Shown here: positions 11,978 through 24,577 of the stretch, one piece after another | Numbering within the stretch: position 1 is the first letter of the stretch | Layout: each line of letters starts with the position of its first letter | Origin: Flaccisagitta enflata | Lineage: Eukaryota; Chaetognatha; Sagittoidea; Aphragmophora | NCBI GenBank assembly: GCA_965153355.1 | Contig: OZ231128.1 | Coordinates: 7,564,001 to 7,628,000, forward strand | Direction of reading: 5' to 3' | Length of the DNA: 64,000 nt | Notes under the pieces: model-generated | Database searches by the model: none | What the model saw: the letters and a program-made list of their open reading frames with translations, nothing else | What the model was told of the DNA's origin: nothing | Translations under genes and position numbers: made by a program

Positions 11978-12371
11978 CGAATATGCCTTTTAAACCGGAA
12001 GTGCGTTGCAATTACATTGCATGTGCATTTCATGTGCGTCCATGTGCAAGACGCTGCGTATACATGAAGTAAGACGGAGAAAAGAAAGCCAGACTGCACT
12101 AATTCATTCAGGGATTAATATCCCCACTGATAGTTGGATATCTAACATCCCAAGTCCCAACTGATAGTGATGGTCGTAGTCTGGCAGCTGCAATATGTTA
12201 TGCAAGTTATGAAATACCACTAGCCAACGGACAAAAAAAGCACCGAACAATAAAGAGACATTCTTTTAGCATTCGGCTGAAAAACAAACAATTCTTCAAG
12301 AGGCTGTCCATTGGTCCGTTCATTGGTCTCTCCCTAGCGAACTAGTTGAAAAGTGTCAATGATTTTTTTTA

Positions 12372-12490
12372 AAGGTTGTTTTTCGTGTTTTTGCGGTCTT
12401 TTGCCCCACTGCTCCTGCCCAAATGCTCCTCAAGTACAGCCTATTCTCACCCACACGTGACTGTGGTTGCCGTGTATCCGGCCTTGTTCT
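12372..12490 (-). mobile_element. Family A fragment (5' half)
   Basis: tttttgcggtcttttgcccc, actgctcctgcccaaatgct, cacccacacgtgactgtggt and gccgtgtatccggccttgtt occur in family order, with no 3' hairpin on the left side. Confidence 0.75.
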
Positions 12491-12600
12491 CTTAAACGCT
12501 GAGTTGAATAATTCGGGTAAAATAAACTAGGCCCTCTCTGCCCCATCCCCTTTCCTATATTCATCAACATTTTCCATAAATGGAATCTTAACCATACAGA

Positions 12601-14040
12601 GTCTTCAATCTCGACTGGGAAAAAGTGTTAAGCTTTTGCTCTCAGCTGCTTCTTCTCATTAGTCTGGAATTTATTTTCTTTTATAGTACTATGTTTGAAA
12701 TTTTTTATGTCAAAATTTCACTGGTCTGTGTCAAATATTTTGTCCGCAACATCAATTTGAAGTAAAACAAGTACAGTGGACTACCGCATTTTCGTCACCT
12801 GATTTAACGACATTTCGGATTTAGCAGCTATGTTTCTTTGGTCCCAAATTTTTACAGGCTTTTGTAATGTTAATTTTACTCAATTTAACAACACCTGATT
12901 TAACATCCAAACCTGATTTAAAGTCGCTATTTTTAAGTCCCATGGATGACCTTAACCTGATTTAGTGACATCAACTTCTTAATTGACAATTTTCTTTAGC
13001 TAAAAATTTTCATTCATTACTAATTGGTCTTAATTTGCTCAAATATATTCGTAAAAAAATTTGAAAAAAAATTCATAAAAATCTGTAAAAAAAAAAAGTT
13101 AGAAATAAACACTAAAATATTTCAAACAAGAGCTGAAAGACTAAAATATAAAGACCTCATTTTGTCTTTCCTCTCTTTTTTTCTCTTGGCCTTCGACAAT
13201 GATTCCCATAGTGAAAGTGTTAAATCTAGGGATTTTTTTTTTTTTGCAAACTTGCGCTGTAACTCTTCATCATGAAAATAAAAGTAAAGACATTTTACAA
13301 AGTGATGCAAAATCATTGACTAAGAGGTTTCTTATCGATTTTACATGAAATAGTTTGTTAAAAGATTTATCACATATGATATTTTATAATATACATGGAT
13401 TGGTGAGTATATGAGTGGAAGCATATACTTTACAGAAATATGTACTTTTGTACGTTTTGACCAGTTGCTCAAAAACTAAAGTGAATTCCTGTACAAACAT
13501 ATGAAAGGATATTTCAAAACTATCTTCACTAAAAATATCTAAAACTGTAAATTCGATTTAACAACACTCGGATTTAACGACCAAAATTCCCCAGTCCCTT
13601 CAAGGTCGTTAAATCGAGTTCCCACTGTATTTGTGGCTGAAGCTCAATTCATCCTTTTTTCATCAAAACTTTTTTCCCTCATTTTTGATCAATTTGAGCT
13701 ACAAATACTAAAAGAGTCTCAAGTTAAAGATTTTTTTTTTAAATTTGTAAAGATATCTTCAACTAAGACAAATCTGATATTTGCTGCTCAATCCAGTGGG
13801 AAATAAGAGCAAATCAAAGAAAAACAGTTTTGATGAACTAAGGCTAAATTGAGCTATATCTGAAAATGCTTGTTTTTCTTCAAATTGATGTTGTGGTCAA
13901 AGCATTTAACACAGATTAATGAAATTTTGACACAAAAAACGTCAAACATAGTACTATAAAAAAAAAACAAATTCCAGACTAGTGAGAAGAAGCAGCTGAG
14001 AGCAAAAGCTTAACACTTTTTCCCAGTCGAGACTGAAGAC
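12601..14040. mobile_element. Fold-back element with about 170-bp arms, interrupted by a pogo-like element
   Basis: Arms at 12601-12770 and 13871-14040 are inverted copies: the left starts gtcttcaatctcgactggga and the right ends with its near-complement tcccagtcgagactgaagac. Other shared blocks are aagcttttgctctcagctgc and tatagtactatgtttga. The left arm is cut just inside by the TA-flanked element at 12774-13627. No transposase frame is visible. Confidence 0.85.
12774..13627. mobile_element. pogo/Tigger-like non-autonomous element, TA target duplication
   Basis: Ends are CAGTGGACTACCG on the left and, read inward from the right, CAGTGGGAACTCG, flanked by TA on both sides (12772-12773 and 13628-13629). 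Terminal regions repeat gatttaacgac motifs in opposite orientation. CAGTGG ends with TA duplication fit the Tc1/mariner/pogo superfamily. About 850 bp with no transposase. Confidence 0.75.
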
Positions 14041-14061
14041 CTTGTAGAATCACTTAAACAA

Positions 14062-14266
14062 CAAGTGACACGGGGTCACAATATCGCTGCGGACGGGTTG
14101 GCAGGGGCATCCAACCCCCATCACACCCCAACCCACCCCCAACAATCAAACATCCACAAAAAGTATCAAAAAAGCTCGTTTTCAACTCGATCACCATGAC
14201 GTTCGGACCGACGGACCGACGGACCGACGGACAAAGCCTTTTGTAGAGTTGCGTGTCCGCAACTAA
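14062..14266 (+). mobile_element. Family A two-hairpin element, variant with GTGACACGGGGTCAC 5' end
   Basis: caagtgacacggggtcac, ctgcggacgggttggcaggg, a C-rich block, aaaagctcgttttcaactcg, three GACCGACG units, aaagccttttgtagag and the hairpin GTTGCG-TGTC-CGCAAC followed by CTAA. It lies about 20 bp after the fold-back element ending at 14040. Confidence 0.85.
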
Positions 14267-14570
14267 AAACAAAAATGACCACATCCTAAACGAGAGTTGT
14301 TTGATAATCAAGATATGATAGCTCAAGTAGGTCTTCTTTAACAACAAAAGCTGATCGAGATAATTACTGCCCCCTTTGGGGCGCCCACGATGTGAGATGC
14401 CGCTGCCCCAATCACGAAGCCTCCGCCCTTTCAATCCTCCTCCTCTTCTTTTTTACCAATCCTCTTCATCTTCTTCCTCTGACTCTTCCTCCTCCACTTC
14501 CTCCTCGTCAGCCCTCCAGCAAGATTCGAAGATTCCGGATCCAAGGCCCACTTCAGCGGGGCAGATGCGC

Positions 14571-14840
<270 letters not shown>

Positions 14841-15183
14841 GACTTTCAAAGCGACAATCAGACATGTTCAACAAGACATACAGGTAGGACGGTCATAACA
14901 CAAAAATGATAAATTTTTCATTGGAATTTGAACTTGAAGTTTTGCCGCTCAAGACACTGTATGGTTGGGTGTCCGTAAAAAAAACTCCGTATATTTATTT
15001 CCTAGACAGTAGCTCCTAAATGTTGTTTTTTTTTTTAACGCGAACAGACTGAAAGAGAAAATGACATAAACTATCACTTGTCAGGCAGACTGACTGTTCC
15101 AAGAAATACGTATAAAGAGACAGAAAGAAAGAAAAAGAGACTGTAAAAAATAGAGGTTTTAGGAGAGCTAAGATCATGAGAAA
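14841..15183. other. No feature recognised
   Basis: AT-rich DNA between a microsatellite and a family B copy. Confidence 0.5.
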
Positions 15184-15573
15184 CTAGTCATCCAAGGATC
15201 GCACATGGTCAGCGGTACCCGATGCCCTGCTGAGTGATCCAGAGAAGAAGTGGAGTGAAAGCAGGGCAGCAGCCCAAAAGGGCCAATGTCCTGTAGAACA
15301 CGGGGAATTTCGAGACGTCCGTCCGTCCTGAGGGGGCTCTAGATAGCTGATTTATGCCACTGAAGGCATATCTGAGAGTTGGAGGGCATAATTAAGGCTT
15401 GGAGAGCAGATTTGAGGTTTGGGGTTGGTTTTAAGCTTGGAGGGCTGATTGAAGGTCTGGAGGGCAGATTTGAGGGGGGGGACAGACGGAAGGATGGAAA
15501 GACGGACGGATGTTTCGAAATTCCCCCCTGTGTTCTACAGGACATCGGCCCTTTGGGGCCGCTGCCCAAAAAG
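15184..15573 (-). mobile_element. Family B element, complete, with CTAG 3' end
   Basis: On the minus strand it runs from ctttttgggcagcggcccca through ggccgatgtcctgtagaaca, a short minisatellite (units near gaggcttggagagcagattt read on plus), a second inverted ccctgctttcactccactt block, cgggtaccgctgaccatgtg and the hairpin ATCCTTGGAT followed by GACTAG-T. Copies of the GGGCC-GATGTCCTG block flank the internal repeat in opposite orientation. Confidence 0.85.
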
Positions 15574-16075
15574 GGCTACGGCTTTTTCTTAGCTCTTTCT
15601 CGTTCACTTATTCAGGGCACGGTTCAAGGCCCAAACCGAAGAAAAGAAAATGTAGGTCTAAGACCGAAAGAGAGAGGAGAAGAAAGAGAGAAAGAGAGGA
15701 AACTACGGGAAAAGTAGAGTGCTGACCTACAAAACCATTGATTTAACCGTGAAAGCCTTGCAAGCAAAGAGAAATGTGCGTGTGTGTGTATTTTTAGGGG
15801 TATAAGGAAAAGAAATAGAGCGACATATAGCCGAGGAGCGAAAGTAACCGAATGGGGGAGAAAGTAGTTTGTGGCAGATTATAATAAAGTATCACATCAT
15901 GGCTAGAAGCAAAGGAAATTCGGAAATTTTTTTGATGTACCGAAAGGATTTTACTTTGCTGACCATTTATTACTAACACTTCATGCTAATTAGTAACCCT
16001 ACATACTATTTTGTTGATGCAGGACAGAGAGCCAAAATAAAAGAAGGAGGGAAGGAAGGACGGATGAAAGGAGAG

Positions 16076-16077
16076 AA

Positions 16078-16137
<60 letters not shown>

Positions 16138-16300
16138 GAAAGAAAGAAAGAAAGGAAGAAATTGGAGCATGAAAACAAAGAGACACCAAACAAAGATGAG
16201 AGGAAATAAGACAATCAAAAAAAGGAGAAGAGGAAAAAGAAAGGAAAAATAATCGAAAGAAAGAAAGAAAGAAAGAAAGAAAAAAAGAAAAAAAGAAAAA

Positions 16301-16359
<59 letters not shown>

Positions 16360-16365
16360 GAGAAT
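16076..16365. repeat. (GAAA)n tracts
   Basis: Two GAAA runs, about 16076-16152 and 16255-16360, separated by purine-rich DNA. They are followed by a (GA)n run at 16446-16485. Confidence 0.95.
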
Positions 16366-16443
16366 GAGAAAACGTATATGAGTAAAACACTGAAAATAAA
16401 AGTAAGAAATTCATCCTTGAACTCGTTAAGGGAAATGAGGTGA

Positions 16444-16486
<43 letters not shown>

Positions 16487-16618
16487 CTTCTGCAAAATTA
16501 AAAAGTAGAGTAAGTGAACAACCTCAAAAAGTGGGGTAAGTGAACGACCGTGCGATCAAAAACAACAATAACAAAGAAAATCGTTGTGTGTTGACGTTAT
16601 CCTTTATCCTTCAACCAT

Positions 16619-16813
16619 ACTTTCTTTCTTTTTTTCTGTCTGTCTTCCTTTCTTCCTCATTTTCTCTCTTTTTTTTCTTTCTTTCTATTTTTCTCTTTTT
16701 TCTTCATTTCATCTTTTTTTATTTTTCTTTCTTTCTCTTTCTTTCTTTCTTTCTTTCTTTCTTCTCTTTCTCTTTTTTCTCTTTCTTCCTTTCATCTTTC
16801 TTTTTCTTTCTTG

Positions 16814-16889
<76 letters not shown>

Positions 16890-16895
16890 TTTTCT
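16619..16895. repeat. (CTTT)n tract
   Basis: Pyrimidine-rich DNA ending in a clean TTTC run at about 16810-16890. With the GAAA runs 300 bp upstream it forms a long-range inverted pairing potential. Confidence 0.95.
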
Positions 16896-16959
16896 TTCCT
16901 TCTTCCATCCATTTTTTTCGCTTTTGCTTGTTTTTATTCTCTCTCACCCTCTCTTTCTG

Positions 16960-18289
<1,330 letters not shown>

Positions 18290-18290
<1 letters not shown>

Positions 18291-18520
18291 GGTGATCGGC
18301 CTTGACAGCTGTGAAAGTTAGATGTAGAAGCAGATGTCAAGACTGCAATACAAATCTATTCATCTTGAAAGGAGGTGATCGGCCTTGACTAGAGCAACTC
18401 ATCTTGAAAAGAGGTATTGGAACTTTACAGGATTGAAAGCCAGACGGATGCTGGGAATCATGTTGAAAAGAGGTTATCAGTATTGAATGAAATTGCAGCA
18501 AAATTGCGTATTGCATGTTG
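18290..18520. repeat. Left part of a roughly 105-bp tandem array
   Basis: Degenerate units with catcttgaaaggaggtgatc and ggccttgacagctgtgaaag. The array resumes after the element at 18523-19287. Confidence 0.75.
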
Positions 18521-18522
18521 TA

Positions 18523-19287
18523 CCCTGCTTTCAATATCGAGTGTTACCAGCAAAATCTTTATTGCGTCTAAAGTATTTATTTTTAGAAAATCCGGTTGGT
18601 TTTGTCTGAAAGCACATAACTTATCATTATTTCATGCAAAATTTCGTCATGCTGGGTCTAGCGGTTTATTGTCCACATGTTTTTGAAATTTGATGAAATT
18701 TGAGCAAAATTTGCCAAAAAAAACACATTTTTGAGCGATTTTATATGTATGAACCCTTAAAAACTTTGTGCTTCATGAGCTGGAATGACCAAATAAGTCA
18801 TGTATAGTCAATAATTGACACTTATTTTGTATCATTTTAGCTTTTAACCATTCCATAAGAATTTTGATGCTGAAATACAGTTGTTGTTATCTGAAACCTG
18901 CTCAAACTTCAAAAATTCAAAGGAAAACCCAGATTTTCCACAGAGATTTCCATGATTTGGTCTTTTTCTACAGAGATACATAAACTGAGACTAATATCCT
19001 TCTTTCGAGACAAATCTGGCAATATTTGCTTGATTGGTTAAGAAATGACAATGATCCAATGTCACAGTGTCAGTTAATCAATTTTTTAAAAAAATCCTCT
19101 GATGGAGTTTATCTCATTTTCATTCAAAATCATGTGGAAGCCAAACGGCTTGAGCCAGTCCTTTGAAATTTTGCATGAACAAATGGTAGGTTATATGCTT
19201 TTTGGCAAATCCTACCTGAATTTCCAAAGATGTGTACTTTAGACGCAATGAAGGTTTTGCTGGTAACACTCGATATTGAAAGCAGGG
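18523..19287. mobile_element. TA-flanked fold-back element (mariner-like, non-autonomous)
   Basis: Left end CCCTGCTTTCAATATCGAG and right end its exact complement CTCGATATTGAAAGCAGGG, each flanked by TA (18521-18522, 19288-19289). Pairing continues about 160 bp with mismatches (gtgttaccagcaaaatct, attgcgtctaaagta). The middle is AT-rich with no transposase. It lies inside the 105-bp tandem array. Confidence 0.85.
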
Positions 19288-19289
19288 TA

Positions 19290-19895
19290 GATAGAGATGA
19301 AGGAGGGCAAGAATCATCTAGAATGGAGGTGATTGCCCTTGACAAAAGTGAGAGCAAGATGCAGATGCAGATGCGAGATCTTCAATACAAATCAAACGAT
19401 TCAACTTTAAACGCGAGGATGTATCTTGAATGGAGGTGATTGGCCTTGACAAAAGTGAGAGCAAGATGCAGATGCAGATGCGAGATCTTCAATACAAATC
19501 AAACGATTCAACTTTAAACGCGAGGATGTATCTTGAATGGAGGTGATTGGCCTTGACAGAAGCGAAAGCAAGATGCAGATGCAAAAGCAGATGCAAGATC
19601 TTCAATATTAATCAAAGGATTCAACTTAAAATTGTGAGGATCTTTCTTAAATGTAGGTGACTGGCCTTGACAGAAGCTGAAGCAAGACGCAGATGCAGAA
19701 GCAGATGCAAGGGCTACAATATAAATCAAAAGAATTCAACTTTAAACGCGAGGATCTATCTTGAATGGAGGTGATTGGCCTTGACAGGAGCGAAAGCAAG
19801 ATGCAGATGCAGAAGCAGATGCAAGATCTTCATTACAAATCAAAGGATTCAACTTTGAACGCGAGGATCTATCTTGAATGGAGATGATCGGCAAA
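19290..19895. repeat. About 105-bp tandem array, GGAGGTGATTGGCCTTGACA type
   Basis: About five units built of ggaggtgattggccttgaca, gcaagatgcagatgcaga, gatcttcaatacaaatca and gattcaactttaaacgcgag. Two consecutive units (from about 19330 and 19430) are nearly identical. Confidence 0.9.
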
Positions 19896-20062
19896 TGTGA
19901 GATACCCGCTGCTTTGTCCTACACCTTTCTATATCAACCAGGCTAACATGAGTCATGACATCGATACACCAAAAATTAAAATAGACATATTTACATATTT
20001 ATTTCAATCAATTATTGCAGCCAGGTACAATCTTCTATGCGGACATTGATCTTGACCCCTTA

Positions 20063-20467
20063 CTACTCGACTAAAAAAAAAAGCCGCACCCTATTTTAAG
20101 TTGATCTGTAAGAAAAAAAAATTATTTGAAAATTTGCTGGTGATTTTGGAAAGATTTTGAATTTTTCCCAGACCAATCCCAGACTCAGTATCTCAAACGG
20201 TTTAGGAGCTAGAGCTTTACAAAGAAATGCACTATTTTGTTGCAATGCATTTTTTTCATAGGGATTATGAAACTGAAATTGGCATGTTTTTACTTAAACT
20301 AATGCCATTTCTAAAACGAAAAAAAGATAGCAATAGTTTGTGATTGGTGCCAAATGAAAGATCTTTTTGAGAGCTTTCTAATGGTCAGAGATTTTGATTA
20401 GTTTTTTTTTTAATTTAGTATGACAATTTGTCATTTAAAAGTGCGGCTTTTTTATTGAGTCGAGTAG
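20063..20467. mobile_element. TA-flanked inverted-repeat element (mariner-like), about 405 bp
   Basis: Ends CTACTCGACT and AGTCGAGTAG, both next to TA (20061-20062, 20468-20469). Inside each end is an AAAGCCGCAC block in inverted orientation. The interior is AT-rich and non-coding. A diverged relative lies at 21250-21655. Confidence 0.85.
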
Positions 20468-20483
20468 TAACAGTCAATTCTAT

Positions 20484-20487
<4 letters not shown>

Positions 20488-20526
<39 letters not shown>

Positions 20527-20530
20527 CTCA

Positions 20531-20568
<38 letters not shown>

Positions 20569-20570
20569 GA
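20488..20570. repeat. (CT)n microsatellite with TTT interruptions
   Basis: CT runs broken by ctttttctca and ctttct. Confidence 0.95.
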
Positions 20571-20949
20571 GCCTCCAGAATATCCAAAATTCTCTCCCTT
20601 TCAAAACATTATACACTATTTTTCTTTTAAGAACGTCTTTTTTTCTTAAGCCTTTAAAAATGAGACAGAGATAGCCACTAGTAAATCAACTATAAGATTC
20701 TTAATTTCAGGGTTACGTCACTACACAAAGCATTATGTTCTTAAAAACTAATTCTTTAGAATAGTTTACTGTGTAGAAATGATACGACAGAAACCTACAA
20801 CTGTCAACTGCGTCCAAGTTACACTGCGAACCATAATAAAGGTTACAGCTGTTCTAAAAGATATTTCTCATGACAAAAATGACTTTTCTATATTTTTTTG
20901 TGAGAATTGGAAAGAGTATCATTGATTTATAAAACACACACACAAAAAG

Positions 20950-21165
20950 GCCAAGGATGGACCAGACGCACTGAGGGACCGATGTGCGGACCGACAGATG
21001 GACAAAGCCTCTGACACACGAATGCAAGGGCACATCTAACATGCCCAAGTAGGCCAATAAGGTTCTTCGTGTGAATCGTTGAACGAATGTGTAACTGACC
21101 AACAGACCGACTGACCAACTAACTGACGGACACAGCCAATTATAGAGGTGCTTTGGTGCACCTAA
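20950..21165 (+). mobile_element. Family A relative with a different 3' hairpin stem
   Basis: GACCGACAGATGGAC, aaagcctctgacacacg, then gaccgactgaccaactaact, cacagccaattatagag and the hairpin AGGTGC-TTTG-GTGCACCT followed by CTAA with more A. The layout is that of family A, but the stem is AGGTGC rather than AGTTGCG or AGTCGCG, and both arms are changed together. Confidence 0.65.
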
Positions 21166-21249
21166 AAAGCGTATCATATGAATGATTGTGAATAAATGTT
21201 AACAAAGTTTGCAAACGTTTCCATGGAAAAGTAAAATACAACTTTGCTA

Positions 21250-21655
21250 AAAAAAAAAAGACGCACCTGCTTATCAATTCATAAAAAAAGATGCAATAGA
21301 TAATTTGAACTATTTTCATTTAGGACATTTTGAAAGATTTTCAAACAAATCTATCTAGACCAATCCAACGTCTGTATCTCAAATGATTTAGATGCCAGAG
21401 CCGAGCAAAGAGAAGCACTAATTTGCAAAAATGCAATTTTAGAATTTAAAGATTGTCAAACTGAAATGGGTAAAGATTTTACTCAAACTATTGCCCTTTT
21501 TAACAAAAAAAGATAGGATTACAAGATTGGCGCAAAATGAAAGTGATTTAAAAAGGCTTTCAAATGGTCTAAGATTTTAATGAGTTTCACAAAGATTCAA
21601 AGGTAAAATTAGCCATTTAAAAGTCTTTTTTTTATCCGTGTGGTATCTACAAATG
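21250..21655. mobile_element. Diverged copy of the 20063-20467 element
   Basis: Shares, in order, gctaaaaaaaaaaagacgca, ttgaaagattttcaaa, gaccaatccaacgtctgtat, agaagcactaattt, ggcgcaaaatgaaag and ccatttaaaagtcttttttt with the 20063 element. The TIR ends are eroded. Confidence 0.7.
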
Positions 21656-22034
21656 ATTACAAGAAAAGGAACATCGCTGCAGTCCCAACTTGTTAATGTG
21701 TGAATGTGATGACGATGATAAAGGAGGATGAAGGAACAAATGCATTGATAAATGAATGAACCCCACAGAGGGCGTGTTTCTAGTGAAGATGAAAAACGCA
21801 ATAGTTCCCCTTGAAGACGTTGACACTATGAACACACATTCATGAATTTTAACTGTCCCACAAGGGAGTGAGTGAAGTGAATGAGCAAGCCTTTGAACAG
21901 AATGAGCGGTGCGAGTGAACGAACGTAACGAGCGACCGAGTGGCCCGTTAAAAACGCGATTGTCTTTGACTAGCGCCACCTGATACTGGTAGGCCAAATG
22001 ATAGTTGGAAAAAAGTCAAATTTTGCAATTCGGC

Positions 22035-22215
22035 TTTTTAGATGCGTCCTTGCATCTCTATAAGGTGCATCTCTCTAAGGTGTTTCCCTCCGTCCTTAGG
22101 TCAGTCCGTAACCCGTTTTCTCAAAATTAGTCTATGCACTCCAAAACTCGCAGAAACCACCCCTAACTATTATTAGATGCGTCCTCGCATTTCTATGAAT
22201 GTCCGTCCTTCCCGA
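22035..22215 (-). mobile_element. Family A relative with AGATGCG hairpin, two partial ends
   Basis: Plus strand ttttagatgcgtccttgcat followed by ctctataagg and tccgtccttaggtcagtccg: the stem AGATGC pairs with GCATCT. A second copy of the end begins at about 22174 (agatgcgtcctcgcatttct). This is the third stem type seen at this position of the element. Confidence 0.6.
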
Positions 22216-22255
22216 AGTCTCAAGTACTCAGAAACCACCCTTGACTATTATGAGA

Positions 22256-22705
22256 ATGTATGAACGAATGAATAAATAAACAAATGAAGGAATGAACGAA
22301 CAAAAAATAGATGAAAGAATGAATGAATGAATGAATGAAAGAATGAATGAATGTATTAAAGAATGAATGAATGAATGATGAGTTAAACAAATCAGTAATG
22401 AAATGAAAGTATGCAAGAACCACGGAGATTTATACCTTCAAAATTGAAACAGTTGAATGAAATTATGAAATAATGAATGAATGAATGAAATAATGAATGA
22501 ATGAATGAATGAATGAATGAATGAATGAATGAATGAATGAATGAATGAATAAATGAATTGATGAACAAAGGAAAGACTAAATGAATAAAGAAATGAACGA
22601 ATGAATGAATGATGGGTTGAACAAATCATAAACAAAAAAAAAAAACGAGGAGAAAAGAGGAGAAAAACAGAATATATGAATGAATGAATGAATAAATGTG
22701 AAAGA
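22256..22705. repeat. (GAAT)n tetranucleotide region
   Basis: Long GAATGAAT runs at 22317-22377 and 22462-22560 with interspersed variants. The HSFIHSFI-type minus-strand frames are artefacts. Confidence 0.95.
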
Positions 22706-22849
22706 ATGAATGAATTAATGAAGGAATATATAAATGACCAAATGAATGAATACACAAATCATCAAAAGTCTTGATTATCGAAGGAATGTAAGATTGCTTA
22801 ACCTGAAAATTTGAGTAATCATAACACAAATCTGTATTATGACATGTTG

Positions 22850-23220
22850 AAAGATATGCTGAAAATAGCTATTTATGCATGTTTTATTTCAGATATCTTT
22901 TAAATCTTACATTAAAAATATCAAAAAATGTTAATTCATGTAAAATTTATTAGTTTTCTGCAGTTTTTTGAAAATTTTCAAAGATTTTTTGAGTAAATCA
23001 ATATATCATATTCATGAAACTAAAATAAACTATGTTAATTCACTTTAAATATGAAATAATAAATATTTAGCTGATACAAATGGATTTTGCATTAATTCTT
23101 TTTATTTTGCAATCAAAAGATAATATATTTAACAAAAATTCTGAAAAAAATGGTTATATTAAAACTTAGTTTTTTAGCCTTAGTGAATGCCAAATTCTTC
23201 GCAATCTTGCTCCATGTCGT
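22850..23220. repeat. AT-rich dispersed repeat, related to 34600-34800
   Basis: Shares in order aatatttagctgat, tggattttgcattaattctt, caatcaaaagataatata and aatgccaaattcttcgcaat with diverged counterparts at about 34655-34805, same orientation. Both lie next to GAAT/ATTC simple repeats. Confidence 0.65.
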
Positions 23221-23639
23221 ATTTCTATGGAAAGATTCAAGATAAAACCTCGCGTCGTGTTACAAAGGTAAGTGTAGTCTTTGAAAGTAAGGGGGGGGGG
23301 GTGGGATCTAAGCATTTAAGTACAAGAACCGTTCATTTTAAAATTTGTGTCTAAAACAAATATTGTTTCGTTTTCAATTTTAAACTTTTAATCGAATTCC
23401 GTCTATCTTTTCGTCTAATTTGAAAAGGTGTAAAACACGTAACGCAATTTCCGCTATTGTGAAACACTCAACTCTCGTTAATCAAGAATCAAGAAAAGTG
23501 GAACTTTCTACAGGTACTAAACGGGAAAAAGTGTAATAAAATGGTAAATCGCGTGGAAGTTAATTCGCATTGCAAGAAAGAAAAAATAGATTTTTTTTTT
23601 TAAATTTTACTCAACTTTATTTTTTTTCACTGTCTGCAG

Positions 23640-23755
23640 TCTAAATTGTTGCGTTTCCCAGTGGGAAAAATTTGCCGGTGCGCAACCACAAGAGACAAGA
23701 ACAGTTCGAACCCATCCATCGATCGCAGAAACAATCGCCGAAGGCATCCTCGAAG
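23640..23755 (+). other. Candidate internal exon with consensus splice sites
   Basis: A pyrimidine-rich tract and ctgtctgcag precede position 23640, and the segment ends aag before gtgagaaacg at 23756: both are good AG/GT splice matches. One frame is open throughout and ends in phase 1. GC content rises sharply here relative to the flanks. No domain recognised. It could belong to the same transcript as the coding candidates at 23996 and 24242, but this is inferred only from signals and spacing. Confidence 0.35.
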
Positions 23756-23995
23756 GTGAGAAACGTCTTGAATTTTAAAGTTTGCTCGCCAAAACCCGAA
23801 ATCGTCGATCGCGGGCGCCATGCGGTGATGCATATTGTTAATGAAAATGACGTTTTGTGACCGCCTTCAGATGTTGCCGCCCGTTTGAGAATACAAGTTC
23901 GAGGCAACAATCGACCGCCTCTGGTCGCAATCGTCCTTCCGCGCGCGCATTTTCGCCCTCAAGAATCCATTCGTTCGTCGAAATGTGAAAAGAAG

Positions 23996-24077
23996 ATGGC
24001 CAAAAGAAACGGGCGTCCATCGTTTGGGGTCACGGCACCTTCGTCTTCGCCTCCGCGGCCCGTCGCCGCGATTTCCG
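23996..24077 (+). CDS. Candidate first coding exon of a small spliced gene
   Basis: An ATG in the context agaagATGg opens 27 codons rich in Ser, Pro, Arg and Ala, then meets a consensus donor (tttccg before gtgagttg) in phase 1. The acceptor-like cgcctctag at 24233-24241 would continue in phase into 24242-24342, giving a protein of roughly 60 residues. No family is recognised. The alternative is that this is untranslated or regulatory GC-rich DNA opposite a minus-strand gene's 3' side. Confidence 0.3.
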
Positions 24078-24241
24078 GTGAGTTGTTGTGTTGTCTTCTC
24101 TCGTGACTGTGTTGATTGTTGTTCTCCCCACTGTTGTTCTCCCCGTCTGGAGCGTAAGACCCAAAGCCTGCCATACGGCCACGGCTTTGGGCGATACTAT
24201 TATGAAAGTAATCATATCTCCAACGTTTGTTCCGCCTCTAG

Positions 24242-24342
24242 GATGTGTGTGGTGGTGGATTGAACGTTCCATTCGCAAATCCGTGGTGGAGGAGGAGTCG
24301 CTCTTTCGTCCCAAGTCCGTGGTGGTTGCACACTTCGCCTGA
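24242..24342 (+). CDS. Candidate terminal exon of the same small gene
   Basis: Follows an acceptor-like tttgttccgcctctag. In the phase set by the candidate donor at 24077 it reads 33 codons, including a run of four aromatic residues and an acidic EEE cluster, to a TGA at 24340-24342. The next 235 bp separate it from the convergent open frame ending at 24578. Evidence is limited to splice signals and phase agreement. Confidence 0.25.
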
Positions 24343-24577
24343 AGTAATGGGACTCAAAACCAAAAGACAATTAACAGAGAATAGACAATTTCCGCAAATT
24401 TTATTGACCAACAATGTTTATTTCAAAATGTCTCATCAATACTCCTGCACCACAAGTAACATTTTATCTTTTATTTCATTCTTTCTAGATTTATGCCTTT
24501 ATTTCTGTTCTTTCAATTTTCTTTACCATCGCGTCTTTCATTCAGTTTACAATGATCAGTTAGTTCAGTTAGGCTGT

